In this document: positions 1 to 8,309 of the stretch, piece by piece
Numbering within the stretch: the first letter of the stretch is position 1
Layout: the number at the start of each line of letters is the position of its first letter
NCBI RefSeq assembly: GCF_030285665.1
Contig: NZ_CP127295.1
Coordinates: 6,882,001 to 6,946,000 of the forward strand
Reading direction: 5' to 3'
DNA: 64,000 bases
From: Amycolatopsis mongoliensis
Lineage (GTDB): Bacteria > Actinomycetota > Actinomycetes > Mycobacteriales > Pseudonocardiaceae
Notes under the pieces: generated by a model
Told to the model about the DNA's origin: nothing
The model's input: the letters and a program-made list of their open reading frames with translations, nothing else
Database searches by the model: none
Position numbers and translations under genes: made by a program

Positions 1-363
1 GACCTTCTCGTGCCCGAGAGCGTCCAGGGTGGAGGTCAGCCAGCGCGCCTGGTCGGCGCCGTCGCGGATCGGCGCGGTCTGCTTGCTGCGCCCCGGTTCG
101 CCGATCAGGTCGAGGGCGTACACGGGCCCGCGGCGCAGCCACGCCCGGAGGTTCGGTTCCCACATGACCGCGGTCCCGGCCCGGCCCGGCAGCAGCACGG
201 CCGGCGTCGCCGTACCCGAGCCGAACCGGTACACCCGTGCGGTCCCGAAGGCGGTCGTGACGTCGCGTTGCCCGGTGCGCTCCGGCAACGCGGCCAGCCC
301 GCGCTCGTAGACGGCGTCGTACTCCCTCTCGGCCCTAGGAGAGGTGAACCCGCCCAGTTTCAT
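1..363 (-). CDS. alpha/beta-hydrolase, N-terminal part (cut by window edge)
   Basis: Reading leftward from the ATG at 361-363, an open frame runs without stop to the window edge (121 codons). It begins MKLGGFTSPRAE and contains VLLPGRAGT, an oxyanion-hole-like turn, then YALDLIGEPGRS, the strand 4 region typical of small alpha/beta-hydrolases. The nucleophile elbow would lie beyond position 1, so the catalytic triad cannot be checked. A good ribosome site (AAGGGGGG) precedes the ATG. The gene is divergent from the TetR gene at 448 and shares a 50-bp palindromic operator with it. The likely arrangement is a hydrolase repressed by the adjacent TetR protein. Family assignment is reasonable; substrate is unknown. 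Confidence 0.7.
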   Translation of the reverse strand, partial: MKLGGFTSPRAEREYDAVYERGLAALPERTGQRDVTTAFGTARVYRFGSGTATPAVLLPGRAGTAVMWEPNLRAWLRRGPVYALDLIGEPGRSKQTAPIRDGADQARWLTSTLDALGHEKV

Positions 364-381
364 GGCGCCCCCTTTTTCGCG

Positions 382-431
382 ATACGATCGGATTGTAAAG
401 CGGGTTCGGGCGGTTTGCAATCCGATCGTAT
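382..431. promoter_or_regulatory. TetR-type operator between divergent genes
   Basis: Arms at 382-399 (ATACGATCGGATTGTAAA) and 414-431 (TTTGCAATCCGATCGTAT) are reverse complements with one mismatch across 18 bp, separated by 14 bp. The palindrome lies between the start codons of the hydrolase (363) and the TetR gene (448), so one repressor could control both directions. Confidence 0.75.
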
Positions 432-447
432 TGGAAAGGGTGTGCGG

Positions 448-1032
448 GTGCCGAAGGTCGTCGATCACGAGGAACGCCGGCGACGGATCGCGGAGACGCT
501 CCGCCGCATCGCCGCCGACGAGGGTCTCGAGGCGGTCAGCCTGAGCCAGGTCGCGGCCGCCGCCGGCATCTCCAAGGGGCAGGTGCAGCACTACTTCCCG
601 AACAAGGACGCCATGCTGCGCTACGCGGTGCGGACGCTGCGCGACCAGGTCGAGCGCCAGATCGCCGCCGGGACCGCGACCGCCCCGCCGGACCTGCGGA
701 CGGTCCTGGTGGCCCTGCTGCCCCTCGACGAGGGCAGTCGCACGGAAGCGCTGGTGGCCACCGCGTTCCTCTGGCGCGCGTTCAAGGACGACGAGATCGC
801 CGCCCGGTTCCGGACGGGGTACGAGCAGCTGCGTGCGGGGCTGGCCGCACTCGTCGAAGCCGAGCAGGAGCGGGGTGCGTTCCCGGCGGGCCTGGACTCC
901 GGTCGCGAAGCGGACCTGCTCCTCGCGCTGACGACCGGCCTCGCCGACGCGGTCCTCCTCGGGCACCGGACCGGCCCGGAGGCCGTCGAGCTGATCGAAC
1001 TGCACCTCGCGCGACTCGCCGAGCGGGGCTGA
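448..1032 (+). CDS. TetR-family transcriptional regulator
   Basis: A 194-residue protein. The N-terminal helix-turn-helix is clear: ETLRRIAADEGLEAVSL, then SQVAAAAGISKGQVQHYF (about residues 12-48), where tetR-class recognition helices sit. The C-terminal two thirds is helical with no recognised ligand motif. The GTG at 448 is chosen because GGAAAGGG at 433-440 sits seven bases upstream; a GTG at 442 in the same frame is too close. The open frame extends further upstream but has no start signal and would cross the operator. It probably represses itself and the divergent hydrolase. The ligand is unknown. Confidence 0.88.
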   Translation: MPKVVDHEERRRRIAETLRRIAADEGLEAVSLSQVAAAAGISKGQVQHYFPNKDAMLRYAVRTLRDQVERQIAAGTATAPPDLRTVLVALLPLDEGSRTEALVATAFLWRAFKDDEIAARFRTGYEQLRAGLAALVEAEQERGAFPAGLDSGREADLLLALTTGLADAVLLGHRTGPEAVELIELHLARLAERG

Positions 1033-1042
1033 GGGCGCGGGG

Positions 1043-1900
1043 TCAGAGTTCGTCGGCCTGCTCGTCGGTGATCGTGTCGAGCACCTCGGTCGCGGTGGCG
1101 CGCGCGGCCGGCTTCGCCTCGGCGCTGAGGCCGAAGAACAACTCCTGGGCGGGTTCGGCCGGCCAGCCCGCCGGCAGGTGTTCCCGGGGCAGGCGTGGGT
1201 CGTGCCGGATGGTCTGCAGCCAGTCGGACTCCAGGAGCAGGTCCCGGGCGAGGCTGTCCGGCGCCTGGGCGAGCGGGTCCTGCCAGCGGGACAGGAACGC
1301 CCGGTAGCGCCCGGCCAGCCGGTCCACGTCCCAGGCCTCCTGGATGATCGCGGCGACCTCCGTGGGCGGCAAGGCCCGGCCCTGGAACACCTTCACGTGG
1401 CCGTCGGCGTCGAGGCCGTCGAGCAGCGGGGGCACGTCCACCTCGCCCGGCGCGATCCACAGCCCGCTCTGGAGGCTGCCGAAACCGGCCCACAGCAGGC
1501 GTGAGCGGAGGGCGTGCCGCTGGCGCTGCCACGACTCGGGCATCGAGAACCCGAGGAGTGTCCAGGTGCCGTCCCACTGCCGGTTGACGACGCCGTCCCG
1601 CCAGATACGCCGCTCGCCGTCGTGCAGGATGGCCCGCGACCGCTCGGTGAGTCCGATGTAGACGTGGCGGCCGCGGCGCACCCGGTGCAGCAGCCCGCGT
1701 CGCGCCATGCGGCTCAGCGTGGATCGGGTGGCGTGCTCGGAGACCCCGGCGCGGTCCAGCACGTCCAGCACGCTCGCGGTGGCGACGTGGATCCCGCGGC
1801 CGAGGACGTGGCCGCCGAAGAACGCGAGCAGCAGCGCCTGGGGACGCGGTGACTCGGCACCGATGCCCTCGGTGGCTTCCGAGACGGCGAGATCACTCAC
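1043..1900 (-). CDS. PaaX-family transcriptional regulator
   Basis: A 285-residue protein with the PaaX layout: an N-terminal winged helix (RPQALLLAFFGGHVLGRG, then ASVLDVLDRAGVSEHATRST), a central domain with DGTWTLLGFSMPE, and a C-terminal domain with AFLSRWQDP. PaaX proteins sense CoA thioesters such as phenylacetyl-CoA in known cases; no paa genes occur here, so the effector is open. It is divergent from the MFS gene at 2015 and may control it. GTG at 1898-1900 is chosen; TATGCT lies six bases upstream, which would fit a leaderless message. Much longer frames across the neighbouring MFS gene are antisense shadows. Confidence 0.82.
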   Translation of the reverse strand: MSDLAVSEATEGIGAESPRPQALLLAFFGGHVLGRGIHVATASVLDVLDRAGVSEHATRSTLSRMARRGLLHRVRRGRHVYIGLTERSRAILHDGERRIWRDGVVNRQWDGTWTLLGFSMPESWQRQRHALRSRLLWAGFGSLQSGLWIAPGEVDVPPLLDGLDADGHVKVFQGRALPPTEVAAIIQEAWDVDRLAGRYRAFLSRWQDPLAQAPDSLARDLLLESDWLQTIRHDPRLPREHLPAGWPAEPAQELFFGLSAEAKPAARATATEVLDTITDEQADEL

Positions 1901-1937
1901 GTCGCGAGCATAGGCGAGCCTGACATTGGGCAGTGTA

Positions 1938-1966
1938 TTGACTGCGATCACGAATATGCTTAACGT
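1938..1966 (+). promoter_or_regulatory. Sigma-70-type promoter for the MFS gene
   Basis: TTGACT at 1938-1943 and TAACGT at 1961-1966 are separated by 17 bp and lie 48 bp before the ATG at 2015. The pair matches the housekeeping consensus reasonably. It overlaps the upstream region of the divergent PaaX gene. Confidence 0.5.
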
Positions 1967-2014
1967 CGTCCTGGACGTGACGCGGGTCACGTGGGGTCGG
2001 CGACGGGTGGACCA

Positions 2015-3316
2015 ATGACAGAGAACTCCCGGACGCGGGCGCAGCTGCGCCGCGCGGTGCTCTCCAGCTACTTCGGCAGCGTGATCGAGTACTACGACTT
2101 CCTGCTCTACGCCACGGCTTCGGCGGTGGTCTTCGGCAAGGTGTTCTTCTCCAACCTGGATCCGGTGGTCGGGACGATCGCCAGCCTCGGCACCTTCGCC
2201 ACCGGCTACCTCGCGCGGCCGATCGGCGGGATCGTCTTCGGGCACTTCGGCGATCTGCTGGGGCGCAAGCGGATGCTCGTGATCACCATGACGATGATGG
2301 GCGTCGCGAGCACGCTGATCGGCCTGGTGCCCACCTACGCGCAGATCGGGCTGTGGGCACCGGCGCTGCTGGTCCTGCTCCGCGTGCTGCAGGGCATCGC
2401 CGTCGGCGGGGAGTGGGGCGGCGCGGTGCTGATGTCGGCCGAGCACGCGACCAGCCGCCGCGGGCTGTGGGCGAGCTTCACCAACGCCGGGGCGCCCAGC
2501 GGGATGGTGGTCTCCACGCTGCTGCTCACGCTCATGGGCGCGGTGACCACCGACGCGCAGTTCCTGGCGTGGGGCTGGCGCGTGCCGTTCCTGCTCAGCG
2601 TCGTGCTGCTGGCCATCGGCCTGTTCATCCGGCTGAAGGTCGACGAAACGCCGGTCTTCGCCGCGACGCGCCGGCCGGCGGGCGCACCGCTGCTGGAGGT
2701 GCTGCGCCGCCACCCCAAGAACCTGCTGCTGGCGATCGGTGTCGGCTTCGGCGCTTTCGTCGCGCAGGGCACGCTCACCACGTATGTCCTGTCCTACGCC
2801 GTGCACGCGGGCTTCGCGCGCCAGACCGTGCTCAACGCGATCACGCTGTCCTCGGTCGGTGCGGTGCTCGGCATCGTCGGCTTCTCGGCGTTGTCCGACC
2901 GCGTCGGCCGCCGTCCCGTCGTCATCGCCGGCGCGGTGGCCACCGCCGTGGTGGGATTCCTGCTGTTCCCCCTGATCGACACCCGCTCGGCGGCGCTGCT
3001 GACGCTCGCGGTCGTGCTGGGCCAGTCGATCGCGCACCCGGCGATGTACGGCCCGCTCGCCGCGCTCTACACGGAACTGTTCGCCACCCGCACCCGGTAC
3101 ACCGGCGCGTCCCTCGGCTACCAGATCGCGGGGCTGGGCGCGGGCATCGGGCCCGTGGTGTTCGCCTCGGTGGCCGGCTCGGGCACGGGCGTGATCTCCG
3201 CGGCGATCGCGGCCTGCTGCCTCGTCACGGTCTTGTGCGTGCTCGCCCTGCGCGAAAGCCACCGGATCGACCTGGCGGATCCGGCCGAGCCGCGGCTGAC
3301 CGGAGCCGAACGGTGA
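2015..3316 (+). CDS. MFS transporter, metabolite:H+ symporter (ShiA/ProP-like) type
   Basis: A 433-residue inner-membrane protein with about 12 hydrophobic segments. The N-terminus SSYFGSVIEYYDFLLYATAS and the loop GHFGDLLGRKRMLV are hallmarks of the metabolite:H+ symporter subfamily (SP/MHS), which imports organic acids, osmolytes or shikimate-like compounds. RVLQGIAVGGEWGGAVL is the family's TM4-5 signature, and SDRVGRRPVV is the second-half repeat. The start at 2015 has GGGTGG upstream. The stop overlaps the start of the next gene by 4 bp (GTGA), so the two are translationally coupled. The substrate cannot be read from sequence. Confidence 0.85.
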   Translation: MTENSRTRAQLRRAVLSSYFGSVIEYYDFLLYATASAVVFGKVFFSNLDPVVGTIASLGTFATGYLARPIGGIVFGHFGDLLGRKRMLVITMTMMGVASTLIGLVPTYAQIGLWAPALLVLLRVLQGIAVGGEWGGAVLMSAEHATSRRGLWASFTNAGAPSGMVVSTLLLTLMGAVTTDAQFLAWGWRVPFLLSVVLLAIGLFIRLKVDETPVFAATRRPAGAPLLEVLRRHPKNLLLAIGVGFGAFVAQGTLTTYVLSYAVHAGFARQTVLNAITLSSVGAVLGIVGFSALSDRVGRRPVVIAGAVATAVVGFLLFPLIDTRSAALLTLAVVLGQSIAHPAMYGPLAALYTELFATRTRYTGASLGYQIAGLGAGIGPVVFASVAGSGTGVISAAIAACCLVTVLCVLALRESHRIDLADPAEPRLTGAER

Positions 3317-4650
3317 CGCGGTGGACCAAGCTCGCCGCGCTGGTTTTCGCCGCGGTGCTGTCGATCGGTGCCGCACCGGCCGCGGTGGCGGCCGAGCCGG
3401 GACACCACACCGGGCAGCTGGCCGACGGCGCGACCTGGGTGGCGGACGTGCCGGCGCCGTGGAACGGCACGATCATCCTCTACAGCCACGGGTTCGGGCC
3501 GCTGGCGCCGCAGAACGCGCCGGACGCGGAGACGGCACGACAGCTGCTCGCCGAGGGCTACGCGCTCGTCGGCTCGTCCTACTCGGGACCGTCCTGGTGG
3601 GCGCTGGAGTCCGCGGTCGGTGACCAGTTCGGCGCCCTGTCCGCGCTCGAAGCGAAGATCGGCCCCGCGAAGCGCACCATCGCGTGGGGGACCTCGATGG
3701 GCGGACTGGTCAGCGCCCGGGAGGCGGAGGACCCGCACCGCCGGATCGACGGCGCGCTGACGACCTGCGGGCTGGTCGCCGGGGCGCTGAACCTCAACGC
3801 CTACCAGCTCCACGGCGAGTACGCGCTCGCGCACCTGCTCGCCCCCGGGCAGGAGATCAAGCTGGTCCGCTACGGCAGCCAGGACGAAGCCGCCGCGGCG
3901 GCCGCGGCTCTCACCGGGGTCACGAGCGCCGCCCAGGCCACGCCCGCCGGCCGGGCGCGGATCGCGCTCGCCGCCGCGCTGATGAACGTGCCCGTGTGGT
4001 ACACCGGCGCCACGGCGCCCGCGCCCGGGGACTACGAAACCCAAGAGGCACACCAGGAACAGGCGCTCAGCGGGTTCGTGCTGGGCTTCGTCATGACCGG
4101 CCGCCGGCAGATCGAGCTCGCCGCGGGCGGCAACAGCGCTGCCACCCGCGGCACCGACTACCGGGCCCTGCTCGGCAGCAGCACCCATGCCCGGCAGGTC
4201 CGGGAGCTGTACCGGCGGGCGGGGCTCGACCTCGACGCCGATCTGGCGAAGCTCGGCCGGGACGCGGACATCACGGCCGACCCCGGCGCCGTCGCGGCGC
4301 TCGCGCGGACTTCGGTGCCGACCGGGCGACTGCGGGTGCCCGCACTGGACGTGCACACCGTCGCCGACCAGCTCGTGCCGGTCGAGCAGGAGAACTGGTA
4401 CGCACGGCAGGTCGCCTCGGCGGGCGCCGGGCCCCTGCTGCGGCAGGCCTACGTCGAGAACACCGGGCACTGCGCGTTCGCGCCCGCGGAGACGATCGCC
4501 GGCCTCCACGCGCTCGAAACGCGCATCACGACCGGCCGGTGGGGCACCGCGACCGCGCCGGAGCAGCTCAACGCGGCCGCCGGCACCGGGCGCTACACGC
4601 GGGTCACCGTTCCCCGCCTGGTGGGCGCGATCGGGCCCGGGCGCGGGTAG
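3313..4650 (+). CDS. Secreted alpha/beta-hydrolase-like protein
   Basis: A 445-residue protein with a Sec signal peptide (LAALVFAAVLSIGAAPAAVA, cleavage near AAEPG). The mature part has NGTIILYSHGFGPLAPQ (oxyanion region), IAWGTSMGGLVS (nucleophile elbow G-T-S-M-G, serine near residue 123), and late VHTVADQLVPVEQENWY and ENTGHCAF, which supply plausible catalytic Asp and His. It is therefore probably an active extracellular hydrolase. It starts inside the stop codon of the MFS gene, implying a two-gene unit in which an extracellular substrate is cleaved and the product imported. That link is inference. The exact family could be esterase or tannase-like. Confidence 0.72.
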   Translation: MTRWTKLAALVFAAVLSIGAAPAAVAAEPGHHTGQLADGATWVADVPAPWNGTIILYSHGFGPLAPQNAPDAETARQLLAEGYALVGSSYSGPSWWALESAVGDQFGALSALEAKIGPAKRTIAWGTSMGGLVSAREAEDPHRRIDGALTTCGLVAGALNLNAYQLHGEYALAHLLAPGQEIKLVRYGSQDEAAAAAAALTGVTSAAQATPAGRARIALAAALMNVPVWYTGATAPAPGDYETQEAHQEQALSGFVLGFVMTGRRQIELAAGGNSAATRGTDYRALLGSSTHARQVRELYRRAGLDLDADLAKLGRDADITADPGAVAALARTSVPTGRLRVPALDVHTVADQLVPVEQENWYARQVASAGAGPLLRQAYVENTGHCAFAPAETIAGLHALETRITTGRWGTATAPEQLNAAAGTGRYTRVTVPRLVGAIGPGRG

Positions 4651-4707
4651 GCGCGTCCCGGCGTCGTGCCGACGCGCGGGGCGACCGCGACGCGTCGAGC
4701 CGAGGCG

Positions 4708-5253
4708 ATGGTTGAATCCGCCACGGCTGGGCAATCGCAGGGCGCGGACGTCTTCGGCAGCGAGGGCGGAGAGCGCGGAGCGGGTGGTGTCGTCGTGCCC
4801 GAAGGCAGGGAAGCCGGGGACGGGCCGGTGCCGTGGTCCTTGGACCTGCGCGGCACCACGGTCCCGGCGCTCGTGGAGGTCCGGCGCTGGGCTGCCCGGA
4901 CCCTCGGCCGGATTGCGGACGACCAGCTGGGGGACGTCCTGCTGGTGGCCACCGAGCTGGTGACCAACGCCTACGACCACGGCCGAGGGCCGTTGCGGGT
5001 CCGGATGAGCCACACGCCGGTGCCGTGCCGGGTGCGGATCGAAGTGGACGACAGCTGTCCCGACCACCCCGTGATCACCACGCCCGCGCCGGACACCCCC
5101 GGGGGCCGCGGGATGCAGATCGTGGACAAGCTGGCCACCGCCTGGGGCGTCCTGGACCACGCCACCGGCGGCAAGACGGTGTGGGCGGAGATCGTCTGCG
5201 ACCGGGCCGGCACCCCGCCGTGCGCCGCGGCGTCCCCGGCCACTGGCGAGTGA
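4708..5253 (+). CDS. ATP-binding protein of the anti-sigma/RsbW type (HATPase_c_2)
   Basis: From the ATG at 4708 this is about 181 residues. The conserved part starts at PWSLDLRGTTVPALVEVRRW and carries the N box VATELVTNAYDHG and the G1 box PGGRGMQIVDKLA of GHKL ATPases, then GGKTVWAEI. Single-domain proteins of this kind are abundant in actinomycetes and often act as anti-sigma factors or partners of STAS proteins. The first ~30 residues are low-complexity, so a GTG at 4795 or the GTG at 4666 may be the true start. No partner gene lies next to it; a STAS/ATPase fusion at 39.4-40.1 kb and a SigF/SigB-like sigma at 57.7 kb are candidates. Confidence 0.75.
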   Translation: MVESATAGQSQGADVFGSEGGERGAGGVVVPEGREAGDGPVPWSLDLRGTTVPALVEVRRWAARTLGRIADDQLGDVLLVATELVTNAYDHGRGPLRVRMSHTPVPCRVRIEVDDSCPDHPVITTPAPDTPGGRGMQIVDKLATAWGVLDHATGGKTVWAEIVCDRAGTPPCAAASPATGE

Positions 5254-5338
5254 CCTCTTCGGAATGCGTGGCGTGCCAAGGCCGCGGTGCCCCGTGCGCG
5301 GGCGGCCCTTGCGCAGGCGACCGGCGACACCTACCCTG

Positions 5339-5363
5339 ATTACACTACAACTTGTAGCGTAAT
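5339..5363. promoter_or_regulatory. Autoregulatory operator of the TetR gene
   Basis: ATTACACTACAA (5339-5350), one central C, then TTGTAGCGTAAT (5352-5363): 12-bp arms with a single mismatch. It ends just before the ribosome site GGAGGC of the TetR gene at 5373, where a bound repressor would block transcription. Confidence 0.7.
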
Positions 5364-5372
5364 GGAGGCGGT

Positions 5373-5948
5373 ATGCCTGGTCGTCCCCGAGATCCCGATC
5401 TCGAAAAGCGGCTCTCGGCCGCGGCGTGGTCGCTGCTGCAGAGCCGGGGTTACGACGCGCTGAAACTGACCGAAGTCGCGGCGCAGGCCCAAGCGCACCG
5501 CACCGACGTCTACCGGCGGTGGTCGAGCAAAGCGCAGCTCGTCGTCGACGTGCTCGCCGAACACCTGCCGCCCGTTTCCGACCCCGACACCGGGACACTC
5601 CGCTCGGATCTGAGGGCCATCGTCGGGGACTTCGCGGCGTCCTGGTCCTCGTCCTGGATCGACGGGCTCATGGGGCTCGTCGCCGATCTGCACCACGAGC
5701 CCGACGCCGAGCTCGCCTTCCGGAAGATGGCCGAGGGCCGAGGTGCGCCGCTGCGCAACGCCATCACCCGGGCGGTGCGGCGGGGCGAGATCGGCGAACC
5801 TCCCGACCTGTCCCTCGTGGGCGATCTGGTCGAGGGGCCGCTGATGCACCGCCGCATGCTCGCCCGCCGGCCGCTGACGCCGGACTACCTCGACGCCCTC
5901 GCCGCCTTGGCCCACGGTGTGCTGACCGGGACCACGGTGGCTCCGTGA
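5373..5948 (+). CDS. TetR-family transcriptional regulator
   Basis: A 191-residue protein: DPDLEKRLSAAAWSLLQSRG and LKLTEVAAQAQAHRTDVYRR form the helix-turn-helix, followed by a helical ligand domain ending PLTPDYLDALAALAHGVL. The strong ribosome site GGAGGC precedes the ATG. The palindrome at 5339-5363 suggests autorepression. Its stop overlaps the amidase GTG by 4 bp, and the chain amidase - hydrolase - MFS follows with overlaps or short gaps, so this regulator heads a four-gene operon that it probably controls. Confidence 0.88.
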   Translation: MPGRPRDPDLEKRLSAAAWSLLQSRGYDALKLTEVAAQAQAHRTDVYRRWSSKAQLVVDVLAEHLPPVSDPDTGTLRSDLRAIVGDFAASWSSSWIDGLMGLVADLHHEPDAELAFRKMAEGRGAPLRNAITRAVRRGEIGEPPDLSLVGDLVEGPLMHRRMLARRPLTPDYLDALAALAHGVLTGTTVAP

Positions 5949-7378
5949 GCGGCCGGCTGCACGAGCTTTCCGCCGCGGCGCAACGGGAATCCCTGCGCGC
6001 GGGCGACGTCAGCTCCCGGGAGCTGACGGAGCACTACCTGGGCCGCATCGAGAAGTTCGACGGCGGGCTCGGCGCCTTCACCACCGTCACGCCGGACCTC
6101 GCCCTCGAGGAAGCGGCCCGCGCGGACCAGCGCATCGCACGGGGGGAGTGGTCGCCGCTGCTGGGACTTCCCTTGGCCATCAAGGATCTGTACCCGGCAG
6201 CGGGAGCGCGGACGACCTTCGGCTCCGCCGCGCTGGCCACGTTCACCCCGCCTGCCGACACCTGGACGGTCGGACTGCTGCGGCAGGCCGGTGCGGCGCT
6301 CGTCGGCAAGACCAGCACCGCGGAGTTCGGCGCCACCTGCTACACCGACACCGACGTGACGGGGCGGCCGACCGTCACCCCGTACGACCTGACGCGCTAC
6401 GCGAGCGGCTCCAGCGGCGGCGCGGCCGCAGCCGTCGCCGCCGGGCTGGTGCCGCTCGCGCACGCGGGCGACGGGGCCGGGTCGACCCGCACGCCCGCGG
6501 CGACCTGCCACCTCGTCGGCGTGAAGCCCAGCCGGGGGCTGGTCAGCTCCTCGGTGCCGTTGTCCTCGCTCACCGCCACCACCATCGAAGGGCCGATCGC
6601 CCGGTCGGTGGCGGACGCCGCGCTGCTGCTGGACGTGATGGCGCAGCCCTGGAGCGGCGACCCGGACGGCTGGCGAGCGGACGGCAGCTTCGCCGACGCC
6701 GTCGAGCGGCCGCCCGCGCGGCCGCTGCGCGTCGCCGTGTGGACGGACTCCGGCCTGGGCGGCCTTCCACAGCACCCGGAGGTGGTCCGCGCCGTGGAGC
6801 GGACGGCGACCCTGCTCCAGGACCTGGGGCACCAGGTGCGCGAGGTGCAGATCCCGGCCCGTTGTGACGAGCCGGTGCGCCTGGCGCTGCGCACGCTGTT
6901 CGCCTCTTCCGTCCACGCGGCGGTGCAGTCGCTGGTCCCGCCGGGCCGCAGCGAAGTGCTGCAGCCCTACACCCGATACCTCTGCACCGAAGGGAAAGCG
7001 CTGTCCGGCAGCGATCTCTTTGCGGCGCAACGGGTGCTGGCGCGCTACGCGAGCGCCTTCCTGACGGCCCTCGAGAGCTTCGACGTCGCGCTGACCCCGG
7101 TGACGAACGGGCCGCCCGTTCCGGTCGGGCACTTCCAGGCCGGCGGGGTGGCGGCGATCGCCGACGCGATGCTGGCCTGGTCGGCCCCCACGCCGTGGGC
7201 CAACCTGACCGGCCAGCCCGCGGTTTCCCTGCCGTCGCACCTCGGCCGCGACGGGCTTCCGTACGGCGTGCAGCTCGTCGGACGCCGGCGTGCCGACGCC
7301 TCGCTGCTCGCCGTCGCCGCGCAACTCGAACGTTCGGCTCCGTGGAACGACGTCCACCCGTCCTGCTGGGATGATTGA
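5945..7378 (+). CDS. Amidase (amidase signature family)
   Basis: A 477-residue enzyme. It shows the whole Ser-cisSer-Lys framework: PLAIKDLY (catalytic Lys near residue 81), [20 protein letters not shown], where the cis-Ser lies, and [11 protein letters not shown], which carries the nucleophilic Ser. The family's usual DTGGSIRIPA is changed to [10 protein letters not shown] but the Ser is kept. C-terminal [12 protein letters not shown] and [10 protein letters not shown] are also typical. It hydrolyses a carboxamide in the cytoplasm; the substrate is unknown. It starts inside the TetR stop codon and is followed by a hydrolase and a transporter, so the operon probably handles one imported or exported amide. 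Confidence 0.88.
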   Translation: MSGRLHELSAAAQRESLRAGDVSSRELTEHYLGRIEKFDGGLGAFTTVTPDLALEEAARADQRIARGEWSPLLGLPLAIKDLYPAAGARTTFGSAALATFTPPADTWTVGLLRQAGAALVGKTSTAEFGATCYTDTDVTGRPTVTPYDLTRYASGSSGGAAAAVAAGLVPLAHAGDGAGSTRTPAATCHLVGVKPSRGLVSSSVPLSSLTATTIEGPIARSVADAALLLDVMAQPWSGDPDGWRADGSFADAVERPPARPLRVAVWTDSGLGGLPQHPEVVRAVERTATLLQDLGHQVREVQIPARCDEPVRLALRTLFASSVHAAVQSLVPPGRSEVLQPYTRYLCTEGKALSGSDLFAAQRVLARYASAFLTALESFDVALTPVTNGPPVPVGHFQAGGVAAIADAMLAWSAPTPWANLTGQPAVSLPSHLGRDGLPYGVQLVGRRRADASLLAVAAQLERSAPWNDVHPSCWDD

Positions 7379-7391
7379 GAGGCCACGCCTG

Positions 7392-8309
7392 ATGAAAACG
7401 CACACGCAGGTCACCGGGGGAGGTCCGGGGCACCTCGATCCCGGTCAGGGGCTCACCGAGCAGTTCGTCGTGCTGCCCGGCGGGCGGCGGCTGCGGGCCG
7501 TCACCGCCGGCGAGGGGGACGGGCCGGCGGTCGTGTTCGAAGCGGGCATGAGCGCGCCGGCCGCGTCGTGGGTGCACACCCAGCGCGAGGTCAGCGCGCG
7601 CACCCGCACCGTGGCCTACGACCGGGCGGGCTACGGCGGGAGCGACCCGGATCCGCACGACCGGACGATCGAGCGGATCGCCGACGACCTCACCGGACTC
7701 CTCGACGGTCTCGGTGAGACCCGGCCCGTCGTCCTGGTGGGGCACAGCTGGGGCGGGCCCGTCATCCGGTTGTTCGCCGAACGCCATCCGCACCGGGTCG
7801 CCGGCCTGGTCTTCGTCGACGCGACCGTCGCCGAGATCATCAGCGCCCGCGACGCCCGGATCCTGTCCTGGTCGTTCGGCGTACTGGCGGTGCTCGCGCG
7901 CCTGAGCGGCCGGAACCTGGTCGTGAAACTCACCGTGCCGCACCTGTCCCGCGCCATCACCGCGTCCGATGTGGACGTCATCGTCCGCGACTACGCTTGC
8001 GCCCGGGCGATGCGCGCCGGGCGCCGCGAGGCGGCGCAGGTCGTTGCGGCGCTGCCGGCCATGCGGCGTCTGCAGGCCGCGGGAACTCCGGACGTGCCGA
8101 CAATCTGCCTGCAGGCCGGGCGGATCGACCGCGGGATGGCCCAGGCACGCCCGCTGTTCAACCGGGTCGCGGCCGAGCTCATGGCCGCCGTGCCGGCCGG
8201 GCGCGTGGTCGTCGCCGAAGGGACCGGGCACCTCATCCCGCAGGAGAACCCCGCGGTCGTGCGCGACGCGATCTTCGAGATCGTCGATGCTTCGGCAGGC
8301 CGGCGATGA
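7392..8309 (+). CDS. Alpha/beta-hydrolase
   Basis: A 305-residue cytoplasmic protein of the classic fold: VVFEAGMSAPAASW (oxyanion region), TRTVAYDRAGYGGSDP, the elbow VLVGHSWGGPVIRLF with nucleophilic Ser near residue 119, LVFVDATV, and C-terminal EGTGHLIPQENP with the catalytic His. This resembles esterases and haloalkane/epoxide-hydrolase relatives. ATG 7392 has GAGAGG nine bases upstream; an ATG at 7371, overlapping the amidase stop, is possible. Its stop overlaps the next ATG (ATGA), so it is coupled to the MFS transporter. Confidence 0.85.
   Translation: MKTHTQVTGGGPGHLDPGQGLTEQFVVLPGGRRLRAVTAGEGDGPAVVFEAGMSAPAASWVHTQREVSARTRTVAYDRAGYGGSDPDPHDRTIERIADDLTGLLDGLGETRPVVLVGHSWGGPVIRLFAERHPHRVAGLVFVDATVAEIISARDARILSWSFGVLAVLARLSGRNLVVKLTVPHLSRAITASDVDVIVRDYACARAMRAGRREAAQVVAALPAMRRLQAAGTPDVPTICLQAGRIDRGMAQARPLFNRVAAELMAAVPAGRVVVAEGTGHLIPQENPAVVRDAIFEIVDASAGRR

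Noticed and set aside
1043..3376. A 777-codon extension of the PaaX gene over the MFS gene
   Set aside because: Only the last 285 codons show homology; the rest is antisense to the transporter and repeats His/Arg/Asp/Gln without structure.
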